From Calothrix sp. NIES-4105 (GTDB lineage: Bacteria > Cyanobacteriota > Cyanobacteriia > Cyanobacteriales > Nostocaceae): a stretch of 64,000 bases of DNA. The notes below the pieces were generated by a model that did no database searches, was not told the DNA's origin, and worked only from the letters and a program-made list of their open reading frames with translations. Location: the NCBI RefSeq assembly GCF_002368415.1, contig NZ_AP018290.1, forward strand, positions 10,345,717 to 10,409,716. The letters are read 5' to 3'. Positions 53,744 through 63,501 of this stretch are shown here, in pieces. Position numbers and translations under genes: made by a program. Position 1 is the stretch's first letter, and the number at the start of each line of letters is the position of its first letter.

Positions 53744-54319
53744 CTACCATATAGCTTGTAAATTTAAAACAAATCCAGGCAAAACATCTTCACCTAATAA
53801 ACTAATAGGATTATCTACAACTTCAACTTCTTGCCCAATGCGGTAAATTTCTACTTGCTTTGTCTTACGATTTATCAACCAACCCAAACTGGCGCCATTA
53901 TCTCTATACTCTTTCATTTTTTCTTGAGTTGCTTTCAAGCTATCACTGGGAGAAAGTAACTCTATTACAAAATTGGGGCAAAGAGGTAAAAATCTAGTTT
54001 GCTGCTCAGGTGTTAGCGCATTCCAACGTTCTATTTTTACCCAGGAAGCATCGGGCGAACGGTCGGCGCCGTTGGGTAGATGGAAACCACCAGAGGAATC
54101 AAATACCATTCCTAGCTGGCTTTGTTCATTCCAAATCCATAGTTGGGTCGTTAATGAAGCATTACGATTACTGCTTTCTCCTCCGACTGGTGGCATTATA
54201 ACTAACTCCCCGCTAGCTGTTCTTTCAAACCTTAAGTTTCTGTTTGCCTGACATAACTGGAAAAATTGCTCGTCTGTCAGTTCAATAACTGATTGTATAT
54301 CTATTGTTAGAGCTTCCAT
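53744..54319 (-). CDS. Uma2-family (DUF820) predicted nuclease
   Basis: 191 aa, complete. The family blocks ELVIMPPVGGESSNRN, SGGFHLPNGADRSPDASWVK and LCPNFVIELLSPSD, plus GWLINRKTKQVEIYR, form the restriction-endonuclease-like core, with D (SPDASW), E (VIEL) and K (KTK region). It is paralogous to 54572-55147. Uma2 proteins are abundant in cyanobacteria and their role is unknown. Confidence 0.87.
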   Translation of the reverse strand: MEALTIDIQSVIELTDEQFFQLCQANRNLRFERTASGELVIMPPVGGESSNRNASLTTQLWIWNEQSQLGMVFDSSGGFHLPNGADRSPDASWVKIERWNALTPEQQTRFLPLCPNFVIELLSPSDSLKATQEKMKEYRDNGASLGWLINRKTKQVEIYRIGQEVEVVDNPISLLGEDVLPGFVLNLQAIW

Positions 54320-54376
54320 AAAATTATTTGTAATTAATTGTTAAGAGTGCTAGTAAAGCTTGTCCTCTAATTACTA

Positions 54377-54546
54377 TTGTATTCCCTCGATTCGGTTTTC
54401 AACTTGTTGGTGCAATTTGCTTTACGTTCTAAATTTTCCTTGCTCGTTTCCCAATATCCACGACCGTTGATATCTAATATCTTCATATACCCAGTTATCA
54501 ACGCGCCTAATGTTGTGCTGCAACCAAGGGTATTTACCAAGTTTGG
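54377..54546 (-). pseudogene. Heavily decayed fragment of the 3' end of chlH
   Basis: The stretch aligns with 59036-59320 of chlH after an internal deletion of about 80 bp. Shared pieces are ATTCCCTCGAT, CGGTTTTCAACTT, TTTCCCAATATCCACGACCG and CCAGTTATCAACG. It is much more diverged than the copy at 55971-56373 and lies between the two Uma2 genes. Confidence 0.8.
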
Positions 54547-54571
54547 ATAATTTGGCGCTTGCAGGGTTATG

Positions 54572-55147
54572 TTACCAGATTGCTGCCAAATTCAAAACAA
54601 ATCCAGGCAAGACATCTTCTCCTAATAAAATGGAAGGATTATCTAATACTTCAACTTCTTGCCCAATGCGGTAAATTTCGACTTGCTTTGTCTTACGATT
54701 TATTAACCAACCCAAACGCACGCCATTATCTCTATACTCTTTCATCTTTTCTTGAGTTGCTTTCAAGCTATCACTGGGAGAAAGTAACTCTACTACAAAA
54801 TCAGGGCAAAGTGGTAAAAATCTAGTTTGCTGTTGTGGAGTGAGTGCATCCCAACGTTCTAATTTTACCCAAGATGCATCTGGGGAACGGTCGGCACCGT
54901 TAGGAAGTTTGAATCCACCAGAAGAGTCAAATGCAATTCCTGTTCCATCTGCATCTGCCCAATTAAATAGCTGTTGATTTAACCTTCCATTTCGATTACT
55001 GCTTTCTCCTCCTACTGGTGGCATTATAACTAGCTCCCCGGTTGCTGTCCGCTCAAACCTCAAATCTTTATTTGCCTGACATAGCTGGAAAAACTGCTCG
55101 TCTGTCAGTTCAATAACTGATTTTATATCAACTGTTAAAGCTTCCAT
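54572..55147 (-). CDS. Uma2-family (DUF820) predicted nuclease
   Basis: 191 aa, a close paralogue of 53744-54319. It shares FFQLCQAN, MPPVGGESSNRNG, LPNGADRSPDASWVKLERWD and LCPDFVVELLSPSD. The two genes are tandem duplicates separated by the chlH remnant. The N-terminal stretch and the active-site residues look intact. Confidence 0.87.
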   Translation of the reverse strand: MEALTVDIKSVIELTDEQFFQLCQANKDLRFERTATGELVIMPPVGGESSNRNGRLNQQLFNWADADGTGIAFDSSGGFKLPNGADRSPDASWVKLERWDALTPQQQTRFLPLCPDFVVELLSPSDSLKATQEKMKEYRDNGVRLGWLINRKTKQVEIYRIGQEVEVLDNPSILLGEDVLPGFVLNLAAIW

Positions 55148-55207
55148 AATACTTTTTAATCAAAATTTTATCTACTGGACTTATTTACTACAATTATTTT
55201 GTAGGTA

Positions 55208-55545
55208 TTAAGCGTTTATCACCTTGTTTGCTGCATCACTTAAAACTTCATCTATCCAAAAGTTAATGTTTTTCCCTGTTTCATTTGCAGCGATAAATAT
55301 TTTTAATGATTTTCTAAGGTTGTGCGGGAAAAAAGTTTCCCAGAAAAAGATTTGTCTGGTTCTTCCCCTAATTCTTTACAAAAAGCTAAGTATTCGTCAA
55401 CTGATGTTTTAAATTCTTCATAAGCTTCATGAAGATTTTTGGCTTTAAATGTCACAACATCTTTAATGCCTAACACTCTACCAAAAAGAATTTCTGCTTC
55501 TAAATTAACTTCGATACTAGCTGTGTATCCCTTAAAAGTCATCAT
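55208..55545 (-). pseudogene. Frameshifted HicB-type antitoxin (HicB plus RHH)
   Basis: The frame from 55545 gives a HicB domain (GYTASIEVNLEAEILFGRVL, VDEYLAFCKELGEEPDKSFSG) and stops at 55303. One missing base near 55310 would continue as KIFIAANETGKNINFWIDEV, the usual C-terminal ribbon-helix-helix, to 55208. A single deletion has therefore cut off the DNA-binding part. It may still make a truncated protein. Confidence 0.8.
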
Positions 55546-55549
55546 AACT

Positions 55550-55970
55550 CAATTAATAAATATAAATGTATTGATAGCAGTAACTACTTATATGTTATCA
55601 AGGCTCAATCCCTACTGCCTTGAAAAATTCCTTCACTGACTTTGCTGCTCCTTTGTCAGCCTCTTTTTCTGGGTGTGATTGATGAAATAATACTTTGATT
55701 TGATTCAACTTTACCGTAAGGCGCAAGTTTTAATACTGAAAAGCAGGTAACATGTGGCGCCGTTCACCTCAGTTACCCGCTTTATATGGGTTTGATAAAT
55801 TAGCCTCAGGGACTTCCAAATCCAAAAATCCCAAAATTCTCTTGTGGGATGGGCTGTTAGCCCGTCCTAGATTCAGGGCGCCTGCTGATTCCAAATTGAG
55901 GGCATTTGCTGGTTCCACATTCAGGGCGGGTGGGGATGCCCGCTCCACAAGACAAGAGAGATAATTTACT
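55550..55970. repeat. Spacer with small direct repeats and a coding-like scrap
   Basis: On the minus strand, about 55610-55700 reads LFHQSHPEKEADKGAAKSVK in one frame, the end of an unidentified protein. A hairpin GGATGGGCT / AGCCCGTCC is near 55852-55874. A 24-bp unit (ATTCAGGGCGCCTGCTGATT-type) repeats about 2.7 times at 55870-55930. GGGATGCCCGCTCCACAAG closes the stretch. No intact gene is seen. Confidence 0.5.
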
Positions 55971-56373
55971 CAATTCCCTGAATTCGGTTTTCAACTTCTT
56001 GGTACAACTCGCGGAAACGTTCTAGGTTCATCTTCGCTGGTTTCCCAATATCCCCGACCATTGGCTTCTAATAGTGTTGTTACCATTTTACGTAAGGAGT
56101 TGGGGTTCATGTTGAGCAAACGTTCCTGCATTTCTTTGTCTTTGATGAAGGTTTCGTTTGCGTCTTCATATATCCAGTTATCGACGGCGCCTGATGTTGC
56201 GCTCCATTCTATAGTATTAACTGACCGTTTAGATAGTTCGCGTACTCCTTCGTAACCGTAACATAACATTTCTTAATACTATTTGAGGTTTAGTAGTTTG
56301 GTATGCGCGTCCTAATCTTACAGTTTCTTATGAGGTACGAACTTCGGCGTTTGAAGTATTGGTGTCTTAGGAC
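55971..56373 (-). pseudogene. Partial copy of the 3' end of chlH
   Basis: The stretch is collinear with 59037-59431 of chlH at high similarity. Its translation includes [19 protein letters not shown] and [20 protein letters not shown], so about the last 95-130 codons of ChlH are duplicated. The copy keeps an open frame at 55991-56269 but has no start of its own, and the last residues are shifted ([16 protein letters not shown]). It lies 2.7 kb from the functional gene. Confidence 0.9.
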
Positions 56374-56414
56374 AGGAGACAGAATGGGTTGGAAATAACC
56401 ATTTAATATTGTTT

Positions 56415-57854
56415 TCAATTATATGTTGTTGCATGTGAATTGCGAGTGCCAATATGATTGAAAAAATTTTGATACACCTCAATTGATTGAGCATTATTTA
56501 TGAATGATGGAAGATGCCCTGATGGAGCATGACGAGAAAAATTTAAGCTATTATAAAAACCAAATTTACTCCAGCCTATTGTCTGAAAAAATTTATCTTC
56601 TTTAGATGTATAATGACCTATAGGTTTAGCTGTTTTACCAAGCATTTTTCCTAACAAACCAGGTTCATCTATGTATGTTGTGAAATAATGACTTTCCGAA
56701 GAATCGTATATTTCTTTTTGTACACTAAATCCAAACCTTCCTTTGCTGTATTTTTTCCAAAGATAGTCAATCTCTTTTAATTCTTTACGTGGTATTTTTG
56801 AAACCATCCCAATCGTTAGTGAATTTGCATTAGTCATCCCAAGTAAAGAAAAAATCTTTTGATTCGTCTCCTCATCAGCCGCTCGCCAATTTCCTGACGC
56901 TAGTAAGCTACGCAGTTTGCTATATTTATTTTTGTGCTTCTTTTTTACAAGCTGAGTCTCTGGATATTTTATAGGGGCTTGTTTAATCTCAGATGAAATA
57001 ATATTTACTACTTCCTCATCTTGAGCATAAGCTACATATCTTTGGCTCTCCTGTCTAATTTCATTAAATACTTCCGAGTCACTTAATGGTTCAAGCGTCT
57101 CATTTACTTTTGCTTCATATAATAAAATAGCAGTATTGCCAAGTGCATACATCATAAGACCTTTGGTCGCAGCACTAATAATTGCTCCTGGCATCAATCC
57201 ACATTTTAACCAGTCTATACCTACATCAATCGCCTGTTCTCCCAAAAAAGTTAAACCAAAAGCTGCTATTACTTCGAGTTGTCTTTCTGGAGAATTTAAA
57301 TCATGACCATAGATAGCAGCAATCTGATAAATCATTTCTGCTGATAATATTGCTATTGTTGGTATATCGACATTTGCTAAAGCACTGATTAACTGAGTAG
57401 CTCCGATACCTTTAACTACAGATAAACATGCTGCCTGAAAAGTCTTTTCAACAATTATAATATGAGCAATTTCACTGTCTGTGTGCCCTTTATACCTTTC
57501 TTTCAATTTAATGGCACTAGTTTTAGCAGCATATATATCTACGCTACATACCCAATTTATCAAAAGGTTTAATGTTTCTGGCTCAGATTCTTTGATTAAA
57601 AATGATAATTGAGGATTAGCATTTATTTCATTGTTTATGTCTCTGTGCAAAGGCTTTTTCAAAGATTGTATTTCTGTCCATATTTGTTTTCCCCAAATAA
57701 TGTGTATATTTTCCCTATCTAAATAATCTATTGAGCATGGTGTCAAGTCCCAATTGCATGTAGAGCAATTACTTATTTCTCCAGGTAAAGACTCAGTGTT
57801 ACAAATAGGGCAGGTATTTTCTATAGTAACGTTTCTTTGGTTTTTGTTATCCAT
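56415..57854 (-). CDS. Zinc-ribbon / DUF697-like / GUN4-domain protein
   Basis: 479 aa. An N-terminal zinc ribbon (Cys15, 18, 30, 33) comes first. A DUF697-like hydrophobic domain follows (about 145-250; VDIPTIAILSAEMIYQIAAIYG, LKCGLMPGAIISAATKGLMM). The GUN4 domain (about 312-450) has LRSLLASGNWRAADEET, IDYLWKKYSKGRFGFSVQ and SRHAPSGHLPSF. GUN4 binds porphyrins and stimulates magnesium chelatase through ChlH. This multi-domain version is probably not the canonical Gun4 but a relative. It lies about 1.2 kb beyond the 3' end of chlH, on the same strand. Confidence 0.8.
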   Translation of the reverse strand: MDNKNQRNVTIENTCPICNTESLPGEISNCSTCNWDLTPCSIDYLDRENIHIIWGKQIWTEIQSLKKPLHRDINNEINANPQLSFLIKESEPETLNLLINWVCSVDIYAAKTSAIKLKERYKGHTDSEIAHIIIVEKTFQAACLSVVKGIGATQLISALANVDIPTIAILSAEMIYQIAAIYGHDLNSPERQLEVIAAFGLTFLGEQAIDVGIDWLKCGLMPGAIISAATKGLMMYALGNTAILLYEAKVNETLEPLSDSEVFNEIRQESQRYVAYAQDEEVVNIISSEIKQAPIKYPETQLVKKKHKNKYSKLRSLLASGNWRAADEETNQKIFSLLGMTNANSLTIGMVSKIPRKELKEIDYLWKKYSKGRFGFSVQKEIYDSSESHYFTTYIDEPGLLGKMLGKTAKPIGHYTSKEDKFFQTIGWSKFGFYNSLNFSRHAPSGHLPSFINNAQSIEVYQNFFNHIGTRNSHATTYN

Positions 57855-58031
57855 AATATTTAGGAAATGGTAAAAATTAAAAATTTGATACCGTAAAAAT
57901 ACGTAATCTATTGGTAATGCTATTCATTAAGCGCAATATTTTTCAGTTATAGCTTGACCATATCTAACTTTGTCAACTATCATCTAAAAATATTTAAAAA
58001 TAACAGCAAACCTTTGCGTTCAGACTGTTAT

Positions 58032-58059
58032 AGAGAGACGTTACATGTAACGTCTCTAC
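58032..58059. repeat. GTAGAGACG palindrome, TTACATGTAA core
   Basis: One arm reads AGAGAGACG instead of GTAGAGACG; the other arm is intact. It lies just downstream of the RAYT gene and marks one edge of the palindrome cluster. Confidence 0.88.
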
Positions 58060-58097
58060 AATTTGGATTGTTATATCTTATTAACAGGATAGAAAAA

Positions 58098-58736
58098 TTA
58101 CATCCATACCCCTGTGGGATTATTTTTATGATATTCCCATTTAATTGGGTTATTCATTATATATTCGCGTATATTTGACAGTGATTCTTCATCACGAATA
58201 ATATGTTCAAAAAATCTTTCTTGCCAAGCAAACCCAGAATAGTTGTTAATTTTACACCATCGTTTTACGGCAGATTTATAAGAGCGTAAAATCACGCTTA
58301 AAGAACCTGCTTTTGGTGACATTTCTGACATTGTTCTATAAAAATCGCATTCATTATAATCATCGATTGAATTATTACCGATGTCACCCGACGTTAATGT
58401 AGAGACGTTACATGTAACGTCTCTACGATTCGGTTCATTATATGTAACCTCTCTATGGGTTGGATTATCAATGATAATAATTCCATGTATATGGTCAGGC
58501 ATAATAACATGAGTATCTAAACATATATTATTGCTAGAATGTTGGGGAATTTCTAGCCAGAATTTATTTGCGATTTCTCCAATTGCTGATAATTTCATTT
58601 CTCCTGCAACAATATTACCGAAAAAACATTCACGTTGTGCGGTACATATTGTTACAAAGTAAAATCCATTGGAACTGTAATCATAATCAGGTAAACGAAT
58701 TGATTCAACACGATATTTATTTTTAAACAGTGTCAT
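58098..58736 (-). CDS. REP-associated tyrosine transposase (RAYT, Y1/HUH)
   Basis: 212 aa from ATG at 58736 (MTLFKNKYRVESIRLPDYDY); an ATG at 58784 sits in the middle of a palindrome and is probably not the start. The HUH metal motif HIH is in HVIMPDHIHGI. Also seen are the GSLSVILRSYKSAVKRW block and REYIMNNPIKWEYH with the likely catalytic Tyr. RAYTs are single-copy Y1 relatives that act on flanking REP palindromes. A palindrome inside the gene (58399-58426) lengthens a linker between the HUH and Y parts. Confidence 0.88.
   Translation of the reverse strand: MTLFKNKYRVESIRLPDYDYSSNGFYFVTICTAQRECFFGNIVAGEMKLSAIGEIANKFWLEIPQHSSNNICLDTHVIMPDHIHGIIIIDNPTHREVTYNEPNRRDVTCNVSTLTSGDIGNNSIDDYNECDFYRTMSEMSPKAGSLSVILRSYKSAVKRWCKINNYSGFAWQERFFEHIIRDEESLSNIREYIMNNPIKWEYHKNNPTGVWM
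58399..58426. repeat. GTAGAGACG palindrome inside the RAYT gene
   Basis: An in-frame 28-bp copy with TTACATGTAA core encodes RDVTCNVSTL within a linker. A degenerate half copy follows at about 58435-58455 (ATGTAACCTCTCTAT). Confidence 0.9.
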
Positions 58737-58769
58737 ATTCTGATTTTTGTTAATACCATAACCAATTAT

Positions 58770-58999
58770 GTAGAGACGTTTCATGAAACGTCTCTACAGG
58801 GTTATACGGAATATTTGTATGCCGAATTTTACAAATGCATAATAAAATGTAGAGACGTTACATGTAACGTCTCTACAGGTTTGTACGGAAAAATTTAATA
58901 TCCATACAGGATTGTACGGAATATCTAAATACATAAATTAATGAATTGATCATACGAAAAATCCCAAAAATGTAGAGACGTTACATGTAACGTCTCTAC
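58770..58999. repeat. Three GTAGAGACG palindromes with shared flanks
   Basis: Copies lie at 58770-58797 (TTTCATGAAA core), 58849-58876 and 58972-58999 (TTACATGTAA core). After the first two comes AGGxTTxTACGGAAxAT, and a third such flank (AGGATTGTACGGAATAT) stands alone near 58908. The repeat unit is therefore longer than the palindrome. The cluster lies between the RAYT gene and chlH. Confidence 0.92.
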
Positions 59000-59032
59000 A
59001 CCACCATCATCATTGTGGTTTACAAACCGGGA

Positions 59033-62000
59033 TTATTCTATTCCCTCGATACGGTTTTCAACTTCTTGGTACAACTCGCGGAGACGTTCTAGGTTCTCTT
59101 CGCTGGTTTCCCAATATCCACGACCGTTGGCTTCTAGCATGGTGGTTACCATTTTGCGGAAGGAGTTGGGGTTCATGTTGAGCAAACGTTCCTGCATTTC
59201 TTTGTCTTTCATGAAGGTTTCGTTTGCATCTTCGTATATCCAGTTATCGACGGCGCCCGATGTTGCACTCCATCCTACAGTGTTAACTAACCGTTTGGAT
59301 AGTTCGCGTACTCCTTCGTAACCGTGAGCAAGCATTCCTTCGTACCATTTGGGGTTAAGTAATTTGGTACGGCTGTCTAATCTTACGGTTTCTGATAAGC
59401 TGCGAACTTGGGCGTTTGCGGTGGTTGTGTCTGCCATGTATGATGCTGGCTTTTTACCATCCGCGCGCAAAGAAGCGACAACTTTGGTTGGGTCAGAGTC
59501 GTAATAGTGGGATACGTCGGTAAGGGAAATTTCCGAAGAGTCGAGGTTTTGGAATGTTACCGAAGCAGTTTTGAGGCTTTGCTCAAATATCTTTCTGGAG
59601 TTTTCCATCATACCTGGGTTGTCTGCACTGAAGGCAAACGATTTGCGGTTGAGGTACATTTCTTGTAACTCAGCTTCGCTATCCCAAGAACTATTTTCTA
59701 CTGCCAAGTTAATATTTGATGAGTAGGAACCGGAAGCGTTGGAGAATACGCGCGTAGCTGCTTGACGCAGATTAATGCCCATTTCCTCTGCTTGTGCCAT
59801 TGCGTGTTTGCGAATGAAGTTCATTTCCAAAGGTTCGTCTGCTTCTGCTGCCATTTTTACAGCTTGGTCAAGCAGGTTCATTTGGTTAATAAACAAGTCG
59901 CGGAATACACCTGAGCAGTTGATTACTACGTCAATACGCGGGCGCCCTAATTCAGTTAAAGGTATTAATTCCAACTTATTAACGCGGCCGAGTGCATCTG
60001 GAACGGGACGTACACCAACCATCCACATGATTTGTGCTAGTGATTCCCCGTAGGTTTTGATGTTATCTGTTCCCCAGAGTACGCAAGCGATGGTTTCAGG
60101 ATAGTTGCCATCGTTTTCTGCCATGTTGCGCGCGAGCAGTCTATCAACAACAACTTTGGCTGATTGTACTGCGGCTTGGGTCGGGATTGACTGCGGGTCG
60201 AGAGCGTGGATATTTTTACCTGTGGGTAATACATCCGGGTTACGGATGGGGTCGCCACCTGGACCAGGTAGAATATACTCACCTTCTAAACCGCGTAATA
60301 ATCCTGCAAGTTCTTTATCTGCACAAACTTGTTCGAGACAGAATTCTAAGTATTCAAATAACTTCTTAACGGCATCGGTATCAACGTTGGTGTAACCGCA
60401 GTTGTGCAGTGCTTCTACCCACGGTTCCTTTTTGCCCATGTTGAAGAAGTTGAGTTTGGAAATTAATGATACTCTTCCTTCGGCGTCGGTTTGGGCTTTT
60501 ACAAGTGCAGAAACTGCCGCGCGTATTGCCAGGGTGATATTTTGCAGTAGTTCAACATCTTTGAGAACACCTTTATCGCTGTTTCGGTAAATTTCTTCCA
60601 AGTCGCGATATAAGCTGTTAGCAATGATGCGGGGTAAACCTAAAAGTTCTTCTTCACCACGGTCTAAGCTGGCAATATTTACAAGTGTTGCTATTGCTTC
60701 TTCTGCACTTGGTGGTTTACCAATTACATGCAAACCACAAGGTAATAACCTTGATTCGATTTCCATCAACTTGCGGTAAACGATACCAACTATATTATCC
60801 CGTTCTTCCTGGGACATATCTTTAGCATCGGTTTCTGGTAAATCGATATCTTTATCCAAGTTAACCATCCGGCATTTATCCATGATGGTGTTAACAATGG
60901 CAACACCGCGACCACCGTCTTTTAAGGTTTGGTAAGAAGCTATTAATTCACTGAGTTCTTTTAAACCTTTGTACAAACCAGCATTTTCAGCAGGTGGAGT
61001 GAGGTAAGAAATTGTTTCAGCGTAACCGCGACGTTTCGCAATTGTGGCTTCGCTAGGGTTATTTGCCGCGTAATAATACAGGTTCGGAATGTTGCCAATT
61101 AAATTATCTGGGTAACATTCGCCTGACATACCCATTTGCTTACCAGGCATGAATTCTAACGAACCGTGAGTCCCAAAGTGAAGTACTGCATCGGCGCCCC
61201 AAACCTTTTCTAAATAGGTGTAATATGCAGCAAAACCGTGGTGTGGACTTGCGGAACGCGAGAATAACAACCGCATTGGATCACCTTCGTAACCAAATGT
61301 AGGCTGCACACCAATAAACACATTACCAAAGTGCTTACCGTAAACAAGTAAATTTTGCCCGTCGCTGTTGAGATGTCCTGGTGGTGGTCCCCAGTTCTCT
61401 TCCAAACGTTGTGAGTAAGGTGTTAATTCCTCATATTCAGGAACAGACATCCGATACGCAACGTTTAGTTCTGGACTGCTATATTGTGCTTGTACGTCGT
61501 GAATAACTGCTTCTAGCAAAGCTTTCGGGTCTTCAGGTAAGTCTTGCACATCGTAACCGTTATCACGAAGCCCTTTCATTACCTCATATATAGAGCCAAA
61601 CACATCGAGGTAAGCAGCAGTACCAACGTTACCTTTATCTGGTGGGAAACTAAATACAGTAATGGCAACTTTCTTCGTTAACTTCGGCTTGCGACGAAGA
61701 CTAGCCCATTTCATTGCCCTTCCAGCAATTGCTTCGATACGGTCTTGCAATGCTATCGCTTTACCCGTTGTACCATCACGTCCCGACATAATAATCGGTT
61801 CAATGGCGCCATCAAGTTCAGGGATCGCAATTTGCAGAGCTACTTGGATGGGGTGCAATCCTAAATCACTATCCAACCACTCTTCGGTAGTTTGGAATAC
61901 CAAAGGTAACGCGACCATATACGGACGATTGAGACGCTTGAGCGAGTCAATTGCTTTTGGATGGTCTTGTCTAGCAGGTCCACCAACAAGCGCAAACCCT

Positions 62001-63025
62001 GTTAAAGAAATTATTGCGTCTACGTGTACTTGCTTAGATGTAGGTTCATAAAAGTAAGCATCGACTGGCTTAGAAAAGTCTAAACCACCAGCAAATACAG
62101 GTATAACCCTGGCGCCTAGTGCTTCTAACTCCTGTACCATTGCGACATAGTGAGCATCATCACCTGTAACAAGGTGGGTACGCTGTAATACTAAACCTAC
62201 GCATGGCGCCAGTGGGTCTTTTAAATCTTTGGAAATATCTTTGCGACTGTTATACCAGTTGAGATACTCACGTACATCCTCATACATGTTAGGCGCCAGA
62301 GGGTGCCAAACTCCCATATCAGGATATACAACTGGTTGTTCGTATTGTAGAGACGCGAAATTTCGCGTCTCTACATCTTCTTTTTTAAATACATATTTAT
62401 CGACCAGCATCAGTAGGAAGTTTTCCAGGTTCTCAGGTGAACCACCCAACCAGTACTGAAAACTGAGCATAAAGTTGCGCGCGTCTTGTGCTTTCTCCAT
62501 AGGTAGGTACTTCAGCACATTTGGCAGTGTCCGTAATAGCTTGAGCATCCCATCTTGGAAACCGGCGCCGGATTTTTCCTTGCGCTTTTTCATAAATTGG
62601 GCAATAGCGCTTTTAGATTGTCCCAACTGTGCCAACGAAAAGCTACCCATCTTATTAAGACGCATAACTTCTGGCATAGAGGGGAAAACAACCGCTACAT
62701 CCAAGCGTTCCCGAATAGGTTGCACAGCTTCAACGACTTTCTGCGCCAAATCTTCAATGAAAATTAATGAAGCAATAAAAATATTTGCGGTTTCCAACTC
62801 CCGCTTAAAGTCCGCGTAATTTTCAGCGTCGCGAAGTTCTTCAATCAAGTATCCACTTATCTCAATAGCTAAATTCGGGTTGTTTGCATTGATTTCCCGA
62901 ACAGCCTGTGATAAAGCACTTTGATACTGAGACTCTAGCACGACATAGACCACCTTGAGTAAATGCCGTCCCCGTAAGTCATCGGGTGCAATATGACGAA
63001 TGGTGGACTTGACGTGTGTGAACAT
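59033..63025 (-). CDS. chlH: Magnesium chelatase subunit H
   Basis: 1330 aa, the usual size. ChlH binds protoporphyrin IX and, with ChlI/ChlD and ATP, inserts magnesium: the first committed step of chlorophyll synthesis. The family markers are [69 protein letters not shown] and the C-terminal [20 protein letters not shown]. Residues 218-227 ([10 protein letters not shown]) are encoded by a palindromic repeat between KKED and [14 protein letters not shown] at 63036-63040 is the Shine-Dalgarno sequence. Two partial copies of its 3' end lie downstream. Whether another chlH exists elsewhere is unknown. Confidence 0.97.
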   Translation of the reverse strand: MFTHVKSTIRHIAPDDLRGRHLLKVVYVVLESQYQSALSQAVREINANNPNLAIEISGYLIEELRDAENYADFKRELETANIFIASLIFIEDLAQKVVEAVQPIRERLDVAVVFPSMPEVMRLNKMGSFSLAQLGQSKSAIAQFMKKRKEKSGAGFQDGMLKLLRTLPNVLKYLPMEKAQDARNFMLSFQYWLGGSPENLENFLLMLVDKYVFKKEDVETRNFASLQYEQPVVYPDMGVWHPLAPNMYEDVREYLNWYNSRKDISKDLKDPLAPCVGLVLQRTHLVTGDDAHYVAMVQELEALGARVIPVFAGGLDFSKPVDAYFYEPTSKQVHVDAIISLTGFALVGGPARQDHPKAIDSLKRLNRPYMVALPLVFQTTEEWLDSDLGLHPIQVALQIAIPELDGAIEPIIMSGRDGTTGKAIALQDRIEAIAGRAMKWASLRRKPKLTKKVAITVFSFPPDKGNVGTAAYLDVFGSIYEVMKGLRDNGYDVQDLPEDPKALLEAVIHDVQAQYSSPELNVAYRMSVPEYEELTPYSQRLEENWGPPPGHLNSDGQNLLVYGKHFGNVFIGVQPTFGYEGDPMRLLFSRSASPHHGFAAYYTYLEKVWGADAVLHFGTHGSLEFMPGKQMGMSGECYPDNLIGNIPNLYYYAANNPSEATIAKRRGYAETISYLTPPAENAGLYKGLKELSELIASYQTLKDGGRGVAIVNTIMDKCRMVNLDKDIDLPETDAKDMSQEERDNIVGIVYRKLMEIESRLLPCGLHVIGKPPSAEEAIATLVNIASLDRGEEELLGLPRIIANSLYRDLEEIYRNSDKGVLKDVELLQNITLAIRAAVSALVKAQTDAEGRVSLISKLNFFNMGKKEPWVEALHNCGYTNVDTDAVKKLFEYLEFCLEQVCADKELAGLLRGLEGEYILPGPGGDPIRNPDVLPTGKNIHALDPQSIPTQAAVQSAKVVVDRLLARNMAENDGNYPETIACVLWGTDNIKTYGESLAQIMWMVGVRPVPDALGRVNKLELIPLTELGRPRIDVVINCSGVFRDLFINQMNLLDQAVKMAAEADEPLEMNFIRKHAMAQAEEMGINLRQAATRVFSNASGSYSSNINLAVENSSWDSEAELQEMYLNRKSFAFSADNPGMMENSRKIFEQSLKTASVTFQNLDSSEISLTDVSHYYDSDPTKVVASLRADGKKPASYMADTTTANAQVRSLSETVRLDSRTKLLNPKWYEGMLAHGYEGVRELSKRLVNTVGWSATSGAVDNWIYEDANETFMKDKEMQERLLNMNPNSFRKMVTTMLEANGRGYWETSEENLERLRELYQEVENRIEGIE
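62346..62375. repeat. GTAGAGACG palindrome in frame inside chlH
   Basis: A perfect 30-bp palindrome with GCGAAATTTCGC core lies in the chlH reading frame. It adds about nine codons in a poorly conserved loop and does not disturb the frame. Confidence 0.93.
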
Positions 63026-63501
63026 GCTAATGAAGCTCCTAAGATATGCGTGTTCTCTTTTTGAATTTACCTATGGTTTGCATAAACAAAGCCAAGGCTC
63101 TTCAAGGTTCGGCAATTTGAGGCACTATTGAAATTTTTATCAGAAAAGGCGCCTCAAAAGCCTATTTTTTCGTCTGTTTGACACAAAACGATATAAAAAC
63201 TGAGACTTTTTGTTACAAAAATTCAGATTACCAAAAAGTAAACACTCACACAAATATTAAATTTTATTTACATTTGTATTTAACTATTTAGTTATTAAAA
63301 ATTGTTAAGTGCTTCTATCTCTTGTGGAACATCTGTCCTCAGATGTGGATTGAGGTAATTATCTTTACCACAGAGACACAGAGCGCACAGAGGGAGAAGT
63401 TAGGGGGAAATCTACTAGTATTGTTATAGAGACAAAATTGGTTTAGACGAAACGCGCGTCAACACTTTGTTTAAAGCCAATCTGTATAACACACGCAGAA
63501 T
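63026..63501. promoter_or_regulatory. chlH / higA divergent spacer
   Basis: 476 bp. Near chlH it has the Shine-Dalgarno sequence and an AT-rich upstream part with one GGCGCC (63149). A TTACCACAGAGACACAGAG repeat lies at 63365-63400. I see no convincing -35/-10 pair and no riboswitch. No gene is evident. Confidence 0.4.

Noticed and set aside
58736-58784. RAYT start at the ATG in the centre of a palindrome
   Set aside because: The ATG arises from the TTTCATGAAA core; family members start near the MTLFKNKYR segment, so the later ATG is preferred.
61662-62051. 129-codon plus-strand frame in chlH
   Set aside because: It lies fully inside chlH on the other strand and has no recognisable features.
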